A stretch of 64,000 nucleotides of DNA from Burkholderiaceae bacterium (lineage in GTDB: Bacteria > Pseudomonadota > Gammaproteobacteria > Burkholderiales > Burkholderiaceae_C), in assembly GCA_030123545.1 (NCBI GenBank), contig CP126124.1, positions 1,240,001 to 1,304,000 on the forward strand, in the 5' to 3' direction. Position 1 is the first letter of the stretch, and every line of letters starts with the position of its first letter. A program made the position numbers and the translations under genes. Shown here piece by piece: positions 1 to 10,386 of the stretch. Below the pieces are notes generated by a model. It did no database searches and was not told the origin of the DNA. It worked only from the letters and a program-made list of their open reading frames with translations.

Positions 1-794
1 CAGGTCAGCTTCAGGTCGTTGCCGACCACATAGGCGCCCAGCAGGTTCTCCAGCACCCCGATGGCGAAGCCCCCGGCCACGGCACCCACGGGGCTGGCAA
101 TGCCGCCCAGCAGCGCGCCCGCCAGTGCATAGATCAGCGGCCCCATCATCATCGACGGCTCCAGGAACACGATGGGCGCGGCCATCAGCCCTGCCACGGC
201 ACCGGCCACCGCCGCAAGGCCCCAGCCCACGGCCAGCACCTTGTTGGTGCTGATGCCCACCAGCTCTGCCGACGGCGCGTTCACCGCCACCGCGCGCATC
301 GCCAGGCCGAAGCGGGTGAAGCGGAAGAACACGAACACCGCCGCCAGCTCGGCAAGGGTGACGAGCAGAACGCCGACCTCATGGGCCGAGAGAAAGGGCT
401 CGGCACGGCGGAGAACACCACCGAACGGCGTGGCGAACTCCTGCATCTCATGTCCGAACAGCCAGCCGACCAGGCTGTTGAGGATGATGAGCAGCGCGAT
501 GCTGGCCGCCACGACCGAGAGCACCGGCTTGTGCCGCAGGGGCTGGAAGATGACCCGCTCCAGCGCCAGCCCGAGCAGGAACGCACCCACGACCACGACG
601 GCGAAGGCTACCCACCACGACGCGCCAGCCTGAACCAGCGCCCAGCTCATGTAGGTGGAAAACATCGCCAGTTCGCCCTGCGCGAAATTGACGGACGAAG
701 TGCAGCGGTAGATGAGCACGAGCGCGATGGCCAAGCTGGCATAGATGCCGCCCGCCGCCAGGCCCGAAGCTATCTGGTGAAGAAATGCTTGCAT
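1..794 (-). CDS. livH: Branched-chain amino acid-type ABC transporter permease (LivH), 3' end outside window
   Basis: Inner-membrane permease of a Liv/HAAT-type ABC importer. The gene starts at 794 (ATG, preceded by AAAGG) and stays open to base 1, giving 264 codons of a protein usually near 290 residues, so only the C-terminus is missing. The translation is strongly hydrophobic with several membrane spans, and the N-terminal stretch FAQGELAMF is typical of LivH. A later segment GALLGGIASPVGAVAGG resembles the conserved cytoplasmic EAA-like loop. It lies 17 bp downstream of the ATPase gene livF in the same leftward operon. A partner permease (LivM) is not seen and would be expected beyond the left edge. 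In such catabolic operons Liv transporters often import organic or aromatic acids rather than amino acids; the substrate cannot be read from sequence. Confidence 0.88.
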   Translation of the reverse strand, partial: MQAFLHQIASGLAAGGIYASLAIALVLIYRCTSSVNFAQGELAMFSTYMSWALVQAGASWWVAFAVVVVGAFLLGLALERVIFQPLRHKPVLSVVAASIALLIILNSLVGWLFGHEMQEFATPFGGVLRRAEPFLSAHEVGVLLVTLAELAAVFVFFRFTRFGLAMRAVAVNAPSAELVGISTNKVLAVGWGLAAVAGAVAGLMAAPIVFLEPSMMMGPLIYALAGALLGGIASPVGAVAGGFAIGVLENLLGAYVVGNDLKLT

Positions 795-811
795 GGTGAA
801 CCTTTGTTTGT

Positions 812-1524
812 TCAGTGGCCGAGGTAGCTGCGGCGCACGGCGTCGTCTTCGCGCAGCTCGGCAGCGGTGCCCTGGGCGGTGATGCGTCCGCTTTCGAGCA
901 CATAGGCCCGGTTGACCAGGTTCAGCGCAACCTGGGCGTTCTGCTCCACGATGAGGGCCGTGAGGTGCTCGGTTTCGCGCAACTGGTGCAGGAGTTCGTA
1001 GATCTCCTGCGTCACGCGCGGCGCGATGCCGAACGAGGGCTCGTCCAGCAGCAGCATCTTGGGGCGCATCATCAGCGCGCGGGCGATGGCCAGCATCTGC
1101 TGCTCGCCGCCGCTGAGCGTGCCCGCCGCCTGCTTCGCGCGGCTGGACAGCTTGGGGAACAGCGTCTGCATGCGGGCGATGTCCTGCTCGATGCCGTCCT
1201 TGTCGCGGCGGTGGATGGCGCCCACGCGCAGGTTCTCCAGCACCGTCAGGTCGCCGAAGGTGCCGCGCCCCTCGGGCACGTGGGCGATGCCCAGCGAGGC
1301 GATGGCGGGCGCGGCCATGTCGATGATGTCCTGGCCCTCGAAGCGCAGCGTGCCCGTGGCCGTCACCTGCTGGTGGCTGATGGCGCGCAGGATGGAGGTC
1401 TTGCCCGCGCCGTTGGCGCCGAGCAGCGCCACCATTTCGCCCGCCTGAACGTGCAGGTCGATGCCATGCACCACCGCCGTGCGGCCATAGGCCACCGCGA
1501 GGTTGCGGATTTCAAGCCGTTGGG

Positions 1525-1528
<4 letters not shown>
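812..1528 (-). CDS. livF: ABC transporter ATP-binding protein, LivF type
   Basis: One of two ATPases energising the Liv-type importer on the cytoplasmic face of the membrane. The protein has 238 residues, normal for LivF. Walker A GANGAGKT is at residues 37-44, the ABC signature LSGGE at 138-142 and Walker B MLLLDEP at 158-164. The segment HVPEGRGTF near residue 83 is characteristic of LivF as opposed to LivG. Its start codon overlaps the livG stop (ATGA), and livH follows 17 bp after its stop, so the three genes are translationally linked. Start at 1528 is favoured by that overlap and by alignment of the first beta strand. Confidence 0.93.
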
Positions 1529-2292
<764 letters not shown>

Positions 2293-2308
2293 CGCTGCGC
2301 TCGACCCG

Positions 2309-3499
2309 TCAGGACGACATCACCTTCCAGCTCGTGCCATCGAACTGCTGGATGCGCATGTCCGGTATCGGGTGAGGGCGGGCGTCGCTGGTCTTGACAC
2401 GCAGGCCCGGCAGCATCATGGGCAACTCCATGTCCAGGCGGCGCGCCTGCCGCAGGATGTTCTCGCGCGAGAGGTCGTTGCCGCACTGCTTGAGCAACTG
2501 CACTGTCACTTGCCCAAGGCAAGCACCGAGCACGGTGAGGTACTCCTTGGCCGCGCCTTTGTTGTATTTGTCCATGAAGGCATGCCAGGCCTGGAACCCG
2601 GGGTCGTCCTTCCAGGTCAGGTCGCCCGGATCCTTGACGAACGCGGCGCTCATGACGCCCTTGACCTTGTCCAGCCCCACCGGGGTCAGCACCATGGGCA
2701 CCGAAGACGCACTCGGGTTGATGTAGATCGTCGGCCGCCAGCCGATGTCATGGGCCTTGCGCAGCGACTGGAGGGTGGCTTTGGGCGAACCCCAAGCTAC
2801 CAGCACGTCCGCGCCCGAGGCCTGCATGGAGACGATCTGCGAGTCCACCGTCGGATCGGACACCTCGTGCGATTCTTCGCGCACGAGCGGCTTTCCGGCG
2901 GCGGCCAGAACCTCCTTCATGCCGCGCAGCACATCCTTGCCGGCATCGTCGTTCTGGTAGAACATGGCGATCTTCGCGTTCGGCCGCGTCTGCAGGATGT
3001 GCCTGGCCAGAATGCGCCCTTCGTCGGTGTACAGGGGCAGCCAGCCCATGCTCCAGGGGAACTTGGCCGCATCGTCCAACCACGTGGCGGCACCGGACGA
3101 AACAAAGAGCTGCGGTACTTTGGCGTTGTTGAGATAGCTACGCGTCGCCAGCCCGGTGGACGAGCCTATCTGACCCGCGATGAAAGCCACCTGCTCGCGC
3201 TCCACCAGGCGGCGCACTTGCTCCAGGGTTTTCGGCGGGCTGTAGCCATCGTCGGCCAGCACCAGCTTGAGCTTGCGCCCATTCACGCCGCCCTCGGCGT
3301 TGACCAGATCAAACCATGCAGACATGGCCTTGCCGACGGCGCCATAGCCTGCGGCCGGGCCGCTGAGCGGCAGGGTCGAGCCGATCTTGATTTCGCTGTC
3401 CGTCACGCCTGGGGTGCCCGCGCCCTGCGCGCGGGTCAGACCAGAAACGCCCGCCAGCATGGCGCCGGAAAGCATGGTGATGAATTGTCTTTTCTGCAT
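2309..3499 (-). CDS. ABC transporter periplasmic substrate-binding protein (LivJ/HAAT family)
   Basis: Periplasmic ligand-binding component of the Liv-type importer, 396 residues. The ATG at 3499 is chosen over an in-frame upstream start because CAGGAGACATC precedes it and the protein then begins with a signal peptide (MQKRQFITM, then a hydrophobic core ending near LTRAQG). The mature part opens with SEIKIGSTLPLSGPAAGYG, the hallmark of type I periplasmic binding proteins of Pfam family Peripla_BP_6. Lobes with DDGYSPPKTLEQVRRL and later GTSWKVM at the C-terminus are in the usual order. It sits 43 bp after the SDR gene and 16 bp before livG. Homologues in CoA-catabolic clusters often bind organic or aromatic acids; the ligand here is unknown. 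Confidence 0.9.
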   Translation of the reverse strand: MQKRQFITMLSGAMLAGVSGLTRAQGAGTPGVTDSEIKIGSTLPLSGPAAGYGAVGKAMSAWFDLVNAEGGVNGRKLKLVLADDGYSPPKTLEQVRRLVEREQVAFIAGQIGSSTGLATRSYLNNAKVPQLFVSSGAATWLDDAAKFPWSMGWLPLYTDEGRILARHILQTRPNAKIAMFYQNDDAGKDVLRGMKEVLAAAGKPLVREESHEVSDPTVDSQIVSMQASGADVLVAWGSPKATLQSLRKAHDIGWRPTIYINPSASSVPMVLTPVGLDKVKGVMSAAFVKDPGDLTWKDDPGFQAWHAFMDKYNKGAAKEYLTVLGACLGQVTVQLLKQCGNDLSRENILRQARRLDMELPMMLPGLRVKTSDARPHPIPDMRIQQFDGTSWKVMSS

Positions 3500-3542
3500 G
3501 ATGTCTCCTGTGGTGGTTGGATGGGTCAGGTGAATTGATGCG

Positions 3543-4325
3543 TCAGCGCGGCGCCATGCGAAGGGCACCATCCACGCGGATGGACTCGGCGTTCATGTAG
3601 CCGCAAGTGACCAGAAACTCGACGGCCTGCGCGAATTCATCGGGGTCGCCCAAACGCTTGGGAAAGGGCACGCTGGCCGCCAGCGCCTGCTTGACGTTGT
3701 CCGGCAGGGCCAGCAGCAAGGGCGTGCCGAAGATCCCCGGCAGGATGGTGTTGACGCGAACGCCTTCGTCCATCAGGTCGCGCGCGATCGGCAAGGTCAT
3801 GCCCATAACGGCGGCCTTGCTGGCGGCGTAGCTGGCCTGGCCGACCTGGCCGTCCACTGCGGCGGCCGAAGCGGTGTTGACCACGACGCCGCGGTCGCCG
3901 TCGGCCAGCGGTTCCAGCGCCAGCATGCCCGCCGTCGACTTGGCAATGCAGCGGAACGTACCCACCAGGTTGATCTGCACGATGCGATTGAAGCGATCCA
4001 CCGCACTCGGGCGGATCTCACCCGTTTTCCGGTCGCGGCTGACAGTCTTGACGGCGTCGGCCGTGCCGGCGCAGTTGACCAGAACGCGTTCCTGCCCGAT
4101 CGCGGCGCGGGCCTTGGCGAAGGCTGCGTCCACCTGCTCCTCGGACGTCACGTCCACATTGCAGTAAACGCCGCCAAGCTCGCTTGCCAACGCCTGGCCG
4201 ACGGCTTCGTTCATGTCGAAGATGGCGACTTTGACGCCGTGGCTGGCCAAGAGCCGGGCCGTGGCAGCTCCCAGACCGGAAGCCCCCCCGGTGATGACGG
4301 CAGAAATGTCGGAATTCAGTTTCAT
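3543..4325 (-). CDS. Short-chain dehydrogenase, 3-hydroxyacyl-CoA dehydrogenase type II (HSD10)-like
   Basis: NAD-dependent oxidoreductase of the classical SDR fold, 260 residues. The cofactor motif GGASGLG is at 13-19, D37 after beta-2 suggests NAD preference, NCAG is at 84-87, and the catalytic residues are S153, Y166 and K170. The overall sequence, including the insertion around residues 95-112 before the NRIVQINLVGTF helix and the C-terminal RVDGALRMAPR, resembles type II 3-hydroxyacyl-CoA dehydrogenases (HSD17B10), which oxidise 3-hydroxy- and 2-methyl-3-hydroxyacyl-CoA. That role fits its position in an operon with enoyl-CoA hydratase, thiolase and acyl-CoA dehydrogenase, where it would supply the third beta-oxidation step. 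Substrate range is inferred, not shown. Confidence 0.85.
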   Translation of the reverse strand: MKLNSDISAVITGGASGLGAATARLLASHGVKVAIFDMNEAVGQALASELGGVYCNVDVTSEEQVDAAFAKARAAIGQERVLVNCAGTADAVKTVSRDRKTGEIRPSAVDRFNRIVQINLVGTFRCIAKSTAGMLALEPLADGDRGVVVNTASAAAVDGQVGQASYAASKAAVMGMTLPIARDLMDEGVRVNTILPGIFGTPLLLALPDNVKQALAASVPFPKRLGDPDEFAQAVEFLVTCGYMNAESIRVDGALRMAPR

Positions 4326-4355
4326 GGTTTTTCCTTGATAGATGACAGACAGGCG

Positions 4356-5156
4356 TTATTGGCCAGTGAAGTTGGGGGCACGCTTGTCCAGGAATGCCGC
4401 TTGCCCTTCCAGGTTGTCGGCCGAACGCAAAACGACGAAGAAATTGCGCTTCTCATGCTCCAGGCCCTGCGCGAGTGGAGTTTCAAAGCTGGCCAAGGCC
4501 GCATCTTTCGCGAGCGCCACGGCCAGCGGCGAATTGGCCGCAATCCGGCTGGCCATCGCCAACGCCGTCGGCAGGGCCTGGCCGTCAGCAGTCACTTCGG
4601 CGACGATGCCGACGTCGCAGGCCTTGCGGGCGTCGATGAAATCGCCGGTCAGCAGCAGAGCCATCGCCTTGGACTTGCCGATGGCATGGATCAGGCGCTG
4701 GGTGCCGCCAGCACCGGGAATGGCACCCAGCTTGACTTCCGGCACGCCGAACTTGGCTGACTCGCCGGCGATCACGATGTCGCAGGCCAGCGCCAGTTCC
4801 ATGCCGCCGCCCAGCGCGACCTTTTCCACCGCCGCAATGACGGGCTTGGGGAAGCTCCCCAGTTCCGAAAAGAAGTCCCAGCCCGTCGCTGCGCGATCAC
4901 CCAGCAGCGGCGCGGCGCGCAGCACCTCGAACGCCGTGATGTCAGCTCCGGCGCAAAACACGCCCTCGGCGCCGGTGATGATGACGGCTCGCACGGCATC
5001 GTCGTCGCGCAGTTGCGCAAGCTGCGCGCGCAGGCCATCGAATACCGCGCGGTTCAAGCTGTTCTTCGCACGGGGGCGGTTGATGGTCAAGGTGACGATG
5101 GCGCCTTCGCGGCTGACGAGCACTTCGCTGGATTCGCTCATGTTGGCCCCGCTCAT
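4356..5156 (-). CDS. Enoyl-CoA hydratase/isomerase family protein
   Basis: Crotonase-fold hydratase, 266 residues from the ATG at 5156, which overlaps the thiolase stop codon (ATGA). A second in-frame ATG at 5141 is also possible. The oxyanion-hole segment GVFCAGADI and the conserved GGGMELALACD and FGVPEVKLG are present, so both glutamates used for water addition in enoyl-CoA hydratases are retained, followed by IPGAGGTQRL. It should hydrate trans-2-enoyl-CoA to 3-hydroxyacyl-CoA, providing the substrate for the adjacent HSD10-like dehydrogenase 30 bp downstream. Longer upstream starts would add a histidine-rich extension encoded inside the thiolase gene and are rejected. Confidence 0.9.
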   Translation of the reverse strand: MSGANMSESSEVLVSREGAIVTLTINRPRAKNSLNRAVFDGLRAQLAQLRDDDAVRAVIITGAEGVFCAGADITAFEVLRAAPLLGDRAATGWDFFSELGSFPKPVIAAVEKVALGGGMELALACDIVIAGESAKFGVPEVKLGAIPGAGGTQRLIHAIGKSKAMALLLTGDFIDARKACDVGIVAEVTADGQALPTALAMASRIAANSPLAVALAKDAALASFETPLAQGLEHEKRNFFVVLRSADNLEGQAAFLDKRAPNFTGQ

Positions 5157-6334
5157 GCCAGCCGCTCGATGATGGTGGTGTTGGCCGTGCCCGAGGCCTC
5201 GCAAATGGTCTGCAGGCCATAGCGACCACCCCGGCGCTCCAGCTCGTACAGCAGGTCGGTGAGCATCCGCGCGCCGGTGGAGCCCAGCGGATGGCCGATG
5301 GCCATCGAGCCGCCATTGACGTTGAGGCGGTCGTCCGGGACGCCGAATTCCTGCTGGAACATGAGCGGCACGCCGCCGAAGGCCTCGTTGACCTCGAACA
5401 GATCGATGTCGTTGATGCTCAGGCCCGCTTCCTTCAGTGCCTTGCGGGTGGAATCGAGCACGGCGGTGAACTGGATCACCGGATCGGCGGCGGCCACGGC
5501 GGTGCTGACGAAGCGCGCACGCGGCTTCAGGCCGTGCTGCTTGGCATAAGCGCGGCTGGCGATCAGCAGCGCGGCGGCACCATCGCTGACCTGCGACGAG
5601 TTGCCGGCGGTGGTGGTGCCGTTGGCGGCAAACGCCGGCTTGAGCGTGGCCATCTTCTCGGGGTCGGGGTTGGCGCGCACGCCCTCGTCGGCAGCGACGA
5701 TCGGGCTGTTCGGGTCGGCCGGATCCTCGGTCAGCTGCACCAGCTGATCTTTGATGCGGCCGGCCTGCATCGCCTCGGTGGCGCGCCGATGGCTGCGCAC
5801 GGCAGAGGCATCCAGGGTCTCACGCGTAAGACCGAAGCGCGTGTTCAGCAACTCCGACGAAACGCCTTGCGGTATCAGCGGGTTGTCCTGGTAGCGCGCC
5901 AGCTCGCGCGGACTGTATTGCGAGCCGAGCGGCGCGCCGGGCTTGAACGACGGCGGCAGCGGCGCCTGCGACATCGACTCCACCCCCCCGCCGATGGCCA
6001 ACTGGTAGGCGCCCGCCTGGATACCATGCACGGCAAAGCTCACCGCCTGCTGGCCAGAGCCGCATTGCCGATCGACCGTCACTGCCGGGACGGATTCGGG
6101 CAGCCCCGCCGCCAACACGGCATGCCTCCCCAGGTTGCCGTGCTGCTGGTCCCACTGCAGCACGCAGCCGACGATCACGTCGTCCAGATCCGCCGGGTTG
6201 ATGCCGGATTGCTCGACCAACTGGCGCAGCGTCTCGGCCATCAGGTCGACGGGATGCCATTTATGCAAGCGTCCGCCGCGCTTGCCCACGGGGGTGCGCA
6301 GTGCACCAACGATGACGGGTTCATGATCATTCAT
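5153..6334 (-). CDS. Acetyl-CoA C-acyltransferase (thiolase)
   Basis: Degradative thiolase, 393 residues from the ATG at 6334, which has CAGGAG six bases upstream. The nucleophilic Cys91 lies in DRQCGSG, H348 in GGSMAIGHPLG and the second catalytic Cys378 in ICEASGTAN. All three match the standard thiolase positions, so the enzyme should be active. It would cleave 3-ketoacyl-CoA with CoA, ending a beta-oxidation cycle. The C-terminal motif reads CEASGTAN in place of the commoner CEGGGMAN, a modest deviation that may reflect a particular acyl group. It overlaps the enoyl-CoA hydratase gene by 4 bp and follows the acyl-CoA synthetase by 27 bp. Confidence 0.93.
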   Translation of the reverse strand: MNDHEPVIVGALRTPVGKRGGRLHKWHPVDLMAETLRQLVEQSGINPADLDDVIVGCVLQWDQQHGNLGRHAVLAAGLPESVPAVTVDRQCGSGQQAVSFAVHGIQAGAYQLAIGGGVESMSQAPLPPSFKPGAPLGSQYSPRELARYQDNPLIPQGVSSELLNTRFGLTRETLDASAVRSHRRATEAMQAGRIKDQLVQLTEDPADPNSPIVAADEGVRANPDPEKMATLKPAFAANGTTTAGNSSQVSDGAAALLIASRAYAKQHGLKPRARFVSTAVAAADPVIQFTAVLDSTRKALKEAGLSINDIDLFEVNEAFGGVPLMFQQEFGVPDDRLNVNGGSMAIGHPLGSTGARMLTDLLYELERRGGRYGLQTICEASGTANTTIIERLA

Positions 6335-6361
6335 GTTGTTCTCCTGTAGCAAAAGGTTGGC

Positions 6362-8029
6362 TCACTCGGTGTAGCGGCCCACGTGCTCGGCGCGTATGCG
6401 CTTCTTGTCGAGCTTGCCGACGCTGGTCTTGGGGATGGCTTCGACGAACAGGACCTGATCGGGCAACTGCCACTTGGCGAAGGCGCTGGTCAGGTGCTCC
6501 TGCAGTTGTTCCTGGGTCGCCTGCTGGCCGGGCTTCAGCACAACCAGGGCGAGCGGCCGTTCCTGCCACTTCGCATGAGGAATGCCGACCACCGCAGCGT
6601 CGCGCACGGCCGGGTGGCCCATGAGCAGGTTTTCCATGTCGATGGAAGAGATCCATTCACCACCGCTCTTGATCACGTCCTTGATGCGGTCGGTGACCTT
6701 GAGGTAGCCGTTCTCGTCCACCGTGCCGACATCGCCCGAGCGCCACCAGCCGCCCTCCAGGAAGCGATCGCCGGAATCGGGCATGTCGTGGTAGCTGGTC
6801 GTGATCCAGGGGCCGCGCAGGCAAATCTCGCCGGCCGACTGGCCGTCGTGCGGCAGATCCTGGTCGTTGGCATCGAGGATGCGGATGTCCACGCCGGTCA
6901 GGACCAGGCCCTGCTTGCGCTTGAGATTCCACCGCTCGTCCTGGGTCAAGCGCTTCCTCAACGTGGGCTTGAGGCGGTTGACGGTCACCAGCGTCGTGGC
7001 TTCGGTGGCGCCGTAGCCGTGCACCACCTCGGCACCCGTGAGTTCGTGGAAGCCGATCATCATCGACAGCGGCGGCTCGCTCGCGCCGGACAGCATGCGC
7101 ATGCGGCTGAAGTCCGGCTTGACCGGCAGCGTCTCGATGTACTGCAGCATCGGTTGGAAGATGGCCGGTGCGCCGTTGGTGATGGTCACTCCCTCGGCAA
7201 TCATGGTGTCGACCAGCGGCTTGGTGTCCTCGGCAGCGTAGCGTCCCGGCAGCACGATCTTGTCGGCCAGCAGCGTGGCGGCCTGCGGCAGGCCCCAGCA
7301 CTGCCCGTGGAACATGGGCGTGATGAGCATGACGCAGTCGTCCAGCGTCATGCCCATGTTGGTGGCCATGCCCGTGGAGTGCAGGTAGATGCCGCGGTGC
7401 GAGTAGTACACGCCCTTGGGTTTGCCCGTGGTGCCGGTGGTGTAGCAGGCGCTGTAAGCCGAGGTTTCGTCGATCTCGGGCCAGTCGATCTTGGCGTCGG
7501 CGGCGGCCAGCAGGTCTTCGTAGTGCAGCAGCGGTTTCAGCGTGGTCTTGATCTGGTCCAGCGGCTTGTCGGTCATGACGATCCAGCCCTTGATCTGGGG
7601 CGAGTTCGCTGCGACGGATTCGGCGATCGGCAGCAAGGACTCGTCCACGCAAACGTAAGACACCTTGCTGTGGCCGACCACGTAGCCCAGGTCCTCGGCG
7701 CCCAGGCGCAGGTTCATCTGCAGCATGACCGCGCCCAGGCCGGGGATGGACCAGTACAGCTCGAAGTGGCGCCGGCTGTTCCAGTCCAGGATGCCGACCC
7801 GGTCGCCCGGCTCGACGCCGAGTGCGCGCAGTGCATTGGCGCTGCGGCAGACGCGCGCGTAGCAGTCGGCATAGGTGTAGCGATCCCAGCCGCCATCGGG
7901 TGTGCGGTAGACGATCTCCTGGTCCCCGTGGGTGCGCGCAGCGTGTCGGATCAGCGTCGTGGTGTTGAGCTGGCATTCGTTGCCCGTGGTGGACGGGCAG
8001 CCGCGGATGGGCTGGGCGGTGTTGGTCAT
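6362..8029 (-). CDS. Acyl-CoA synthetase (AMP-forming, medium/long-chain fatty-acid type)
   Basis: Adenylate-forming ligase that activates a carboxylic acid with ATP and CoA, 555 residues. The phosphate-binding motif [11 protein letters not shown] is at about 196-206, the A5-like motif GYGATEA near residue 335, the hinge/A8 region [16 protein letters not shown] near 470, and the C-terminal catalytic lysine in [12 protein letters not shown] near 540. This pattern is that of medium/long-chain fatty-acid CoA ligases of the AlkK type. The start at 8029 has CAGGAGACAAGAAA upstream, and this sequence lies inside the end of the CaiB gene, whose stop overlaps the start codon. It is the entry enzyme of this operon and probably acts on the acid taken up by the Liv importer. 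Confidence 0.9.
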   Translation of the reverse strand: MTNTAQPIRGCPSTTGNECQLNTTTLIRHAARTHGDQEIVYRTPDGGWDRYTYADCYARVCRSANALRALGVEPGDRVGILDWNSRRHFELYWSIPGLGAVMLQMNLRLGAEDLGYVVGHSKVSYVCVDESLLPIAESVAANSPQIKGWIVMTDKPLDQIKTTLKPLLHYEDLLAAADAKIDWPEIDETSAYSACYTTGTTGKPKGVYYSHRGIYLHSTGMATNMGMTLDDCVMLITPMFHGQCWGLPQAATLLADKIVLPGRYAAEDTKPLVDTMIAEGVTITNGAPAIFQPMLQYIETLPVKPDFSRMRMLSGASEPPLSMMIGFHELTGAEVVHGYGATEATTLVTVNRLKPTLRKRLTQDERWNLKRKQGLVLTGVDIRILDANDQDLPHDGQSAGEICLRGPWITTSYHDMPDSGDRFLEGGWWRSGDVGTVDENGYLKVTDRIKDVIKSGGEWISSIDMENLLMGHPAVRDAAVVGIPHAKWQERPLALVVLKPGQQATQEQLQEHLTSAFAKWQLPDQVLFVEAIPKTSVGKLDKKRIRAEHVGRYTE

Positions 8030-9096
8030 TTTCTTGTCTCCTGAGTGGTTGCGTTGAGTGCCTGGAACCGCGGGGCCGGAGCCGCTTCGATGGCGCCGGA
8101 GGGGGTGGATTGGTAGATGCCCCTTGCCGCGTTGTGCGGATGCCGCACTGCCTCGGCCAGGCTGAGCACGGGCGCAAAGCAGGCGTCACTGCCTTCGAGC
8201 AACTCGCACCAGTGCGCCCGGGGCCTGCTGCGAATGAGGGCCGCGATGCGCTCCTTCAGCGCTGGCCACGTCGCCGTGTCGTACTGGTCAGCAGGGTTCA
8301 CGTCCGCCAGGCCCAGCTTTGACAGCAGCAGTGCGTGGAATGCGGGCTCCACCGCCGCGAGGCTGATGAAGCCACCGTCTGCGCAGGCATACACGTCATA
8401 GAATGGCGAATCGTGAAACGGACTCGGCTGCGCGCCATCGATCTGCCCATTGGCGCGAATCCAGTGCACCAGCGTGCCCATCATGGCCACGATGTCGACT
8501 ATGGCGGCGTCCACGACCCGGCCACGGCCGGTGGCGCGCGCATCCACCAGCGCGCAGGCGACACCGAAGGCCATGCCCAGCGCCCCGGCCGCGTCCCCAA
8601 GTACCGAGGGCGGCACGATGGGCGCCTGCCCCTTGCGCGCCGACAGCGACAGCAGGCCCGTCAACGCGACGTAGTTCAGGTCGTGACCAGCGGCCCGGGA
8701 GAGCGGGCCGTCCTGGCCCCAGCCCGTCATCCGGCCATAGACCAGCCTGGGGTTGCGCGCCGCGCATTCGGCGGGGCCGAACCCCAGCCGTTCCATCACA
8801 CCCGGGCGATAACCCTCGATCAAGACGTCGGACTGGGCGATCAGCTCCAGGGCGTGCGCTTTGCCGCCGGGCGATTTCAGGTCGGTGACCTCGACCGTCT
8901 TGCCACGGTGCAGCGGATTGGCTGCCGCGCCACCCAGCGGCTGCGCCCCAGCGGCCTGCTCGGCCCGTGTCAGCGCAATCACCTCGGCACCCATGTCGGC
9001 CAGCATCATGGCGGCCAGCGGGCCCGGCCCGATCCCTTCGAACTCCACCACACGGACGCCGTGCAGTGGCCTTTGCAGCGTGTGCGGGGCGTTCAC
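8026..9096 (-). CDS. CaiB/BaiF family protein, alpha-methylacyl-CoA racemase-like
   Basis: Class III CoA-transferase-fold protein, 356 residues from a GTG at 9096 that overlaps the acyl-CoA dehydrogenase stop (GTGA). Longer reading upstream lies wholly inside the dehydrogenase gene and is rejected. The residues GHDLNY (H138) and LGDAAG (D168) match the histidine and aspartate used as acid-base pair in alpha-methylacyl-CoA racemases, so racemisation of a 2-methyl-branched acyl-CoA is at least as likely as CoA transfer. With HSD10-like and long-chain-type dehydrogenases beside it, this suggests an operon for branched or isoprenoid-type acids. That is inference from family residues; a CoA-transferase role cannot be excluded. 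Confidence 0.82.
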   Translation of the reverse strand: MNAPHTLQRPLHGVRVVEFEGIGPGPLAAMMLADMGAEVIALTRAEQAAGAQPLGGAAANPLHRGKTVEVTDLKSPGGKAHALELIAQSDVLIEGYRPGVMERLGFGPAECAARNPRLVYGRMTGWGQDGPLSRAAGHDLNYVALTGLLSLSARKGQAPIVPPSVLGDAAGALGMAFGVACALVDARATGRGRVVDAAIVDIVAMMGTLVHWIRANGQIDGAQPSPFHDSPFYDVYACADGGFISLAAVEPAFHALLLSKLGLADVNPADQYDTATWPALKERIAALIRSRPRAHWCELLEGSDACFAPVLSLAEAVRHPHNAARGIYQSTPSGAIEAAPAPRFQALNATTQETRK

Positions 9097-10238
9097 AGCT
9101 TCCTCGCAATCAGTTCCTTCATGACCTCGTTCGCGCCACCGTAGATCTTTTGCACACGCGAGGCGGTGTACATGCGCGCGATCGGGTATTCGGACATATA
9201 GCCGTAGCCGCCGAACATCTGCAGGCACTCGTCCACCACGCGGCACTGCTGCTCGCTGCACCACCACTTGGCCATGTACGCGGCTTCGGCGTCGAGCGTT
9301 CCGTCCAGCAGCCGCTGGGTGCAGTCATTGACGAAGGTGCGCACCACGTGGGCGATGGTGGCGATCTCAGCCAGCTTGTGGCGCGTGGTCTGCATCTCGA
9401 ACATGGGCGCGCCGAAGATCTTGCGCTCCTTCGTGTATTCAATGGTGAGTTCCAGGGCCCGGTCGATGATGGCCGCTGCCGGCACGGCGATGGACATGCG
9501 CTCGTAGGGCAACTGGCCCATCAGTTGCTTGAAACCATGCCCTTCGACGCCTCCCAGAAGTTGATCGACCGGCACGCGCACCCCGTCGAAGAAGAGTTCG
9601 GCGGTGTCCGACGCATGCAGGCCGATCTTGTCGAGTAGGCGACCCACGCGGAACCCTGGCAAGCTCTCAGTCTCCAGCACGATCAGCGACAGGCCTCGGC
9701 TGCCCGCCTCGCCGGTGCGTGCGACCACGATCAGAAGATTGCAGGTATAGCCGTTGGTGATGAAGGTCTTGGCGCCATCGATCACGTAGTGATCGCCATC
9801 GCGGCGCGCGCGGGTGGCGATGGCCTTGAGGTCCGTGCCGCAGCCAGGCTCGGTCATCGCGATGCCGACCAGCATCTCGCCGCTGCTCAACTTGGGCAGC
9901 CAACGCTGCTTCTGCTCCTCGGTGCCGTAGTCCATGATGTAGTGCGAAGCGATGCTGTGCACCTGGACGTTGTTGGGCATTTCCGCTCTGGTCAACTCAT
10001 CCTGTACCACCAACTGGTAGGCAATGCTGGCCCCGGTGCCGCCGTAGGCTTCGGGCATTTCGGGCAGCATGAAGCCCATTTCGCCGAAGGGCCGCCAGGT
10101 TTCGCGCGGGACGTAGCCCTGCTCGCGCCAGCCGGGCAGCTTCGGAGCCATCTCGGCGGCGATGTAGCGGCGAATTTGGTCGCGAAAGGTCTCGATGTCG
10201 CTGTCCATCCAGGGTTGACGGTGCAATTGCGGCAGCAT
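9093..10238 (-). CDS. Acyl-CoA dehydrogenase (long-chain/isovaleryl-like)
   Basis: FAD-dependent dehydrogenase introducing the 2,3-double bond of acyl-CoA, 381 residues. The FAD/substrate motifs GIAMTEPGCGTDL and FITNGYTCNLLIV are present, and the C-terminal helix ends YGGANEVMKELIARKL. The usual glutamate of medium-chain enzymes (YEGT) is Gly here, as in long-chain and isovaleryl-CoA dehydrogenases, which carry the catalytic Glu on another helix. The start at 10238 has GAGGAG upstream; a second ATG at 10208 is weaker. It is the first enzyme gene after the AraC regulator, overlapping caiB, and would hand electrons to the ETF encoded at 25207-26890 or to a chromosomal ETF. Confidence 0.9.
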   Translation of the reverse strand: MLPQLHRQPWMDSDIETFRDQIRRYIAAEMAPKLPGWREQGYVPRETWRPFGEMGFMLPEMPEAYGGTGASIAYQLVVQDELTRAEMPNNVQVHSIASHYIMDYGTEEQKQRWLPKLSSGEMLVGIAMTEPGCGTDLKAIATRARRDGDHYVIDGAKTFITNGYTCNLLIVVARTGEAGSRGLSLIVLETESLPGFRVGRLLDKIGLHASDTAELFFDGVRVPVDQLLGGVEGHGFKQLMGQLPYERMSIAVPAAAIIDRALELTIEYTKERKIFGAPMFEMQTTRHKLAEIATIAHVVRTFVNDCTQRLLDGTLDAEAAYMAKWWCSEQQCRVVDECLQMFGGYGYMSEYPIARMYTASRVQKIYGGANEVMKELIARKL

Positions 10239-10386
10239 GGGAGCGGCTCCTCAGAAGGTTTGTACGATGAAGGTTTGAAAACTTGGCCAGCGATGCGGCC
10301 CCGGGTCATGCCCGCATAGCCACAACGGGGCGGGCGAAGCGTCGAATCTCTGCGTTCTCAGTCTGTCCAGGGCATATGGTCGGCAT

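Noticed and set aside
5157..5204. Histidine-rich N-terminal extension of the enoyl-CoA hydratase
   Set aside because: Encoded within the thiolase C-terminal codons; the ATGA overlap at 5156 gives the usual start.
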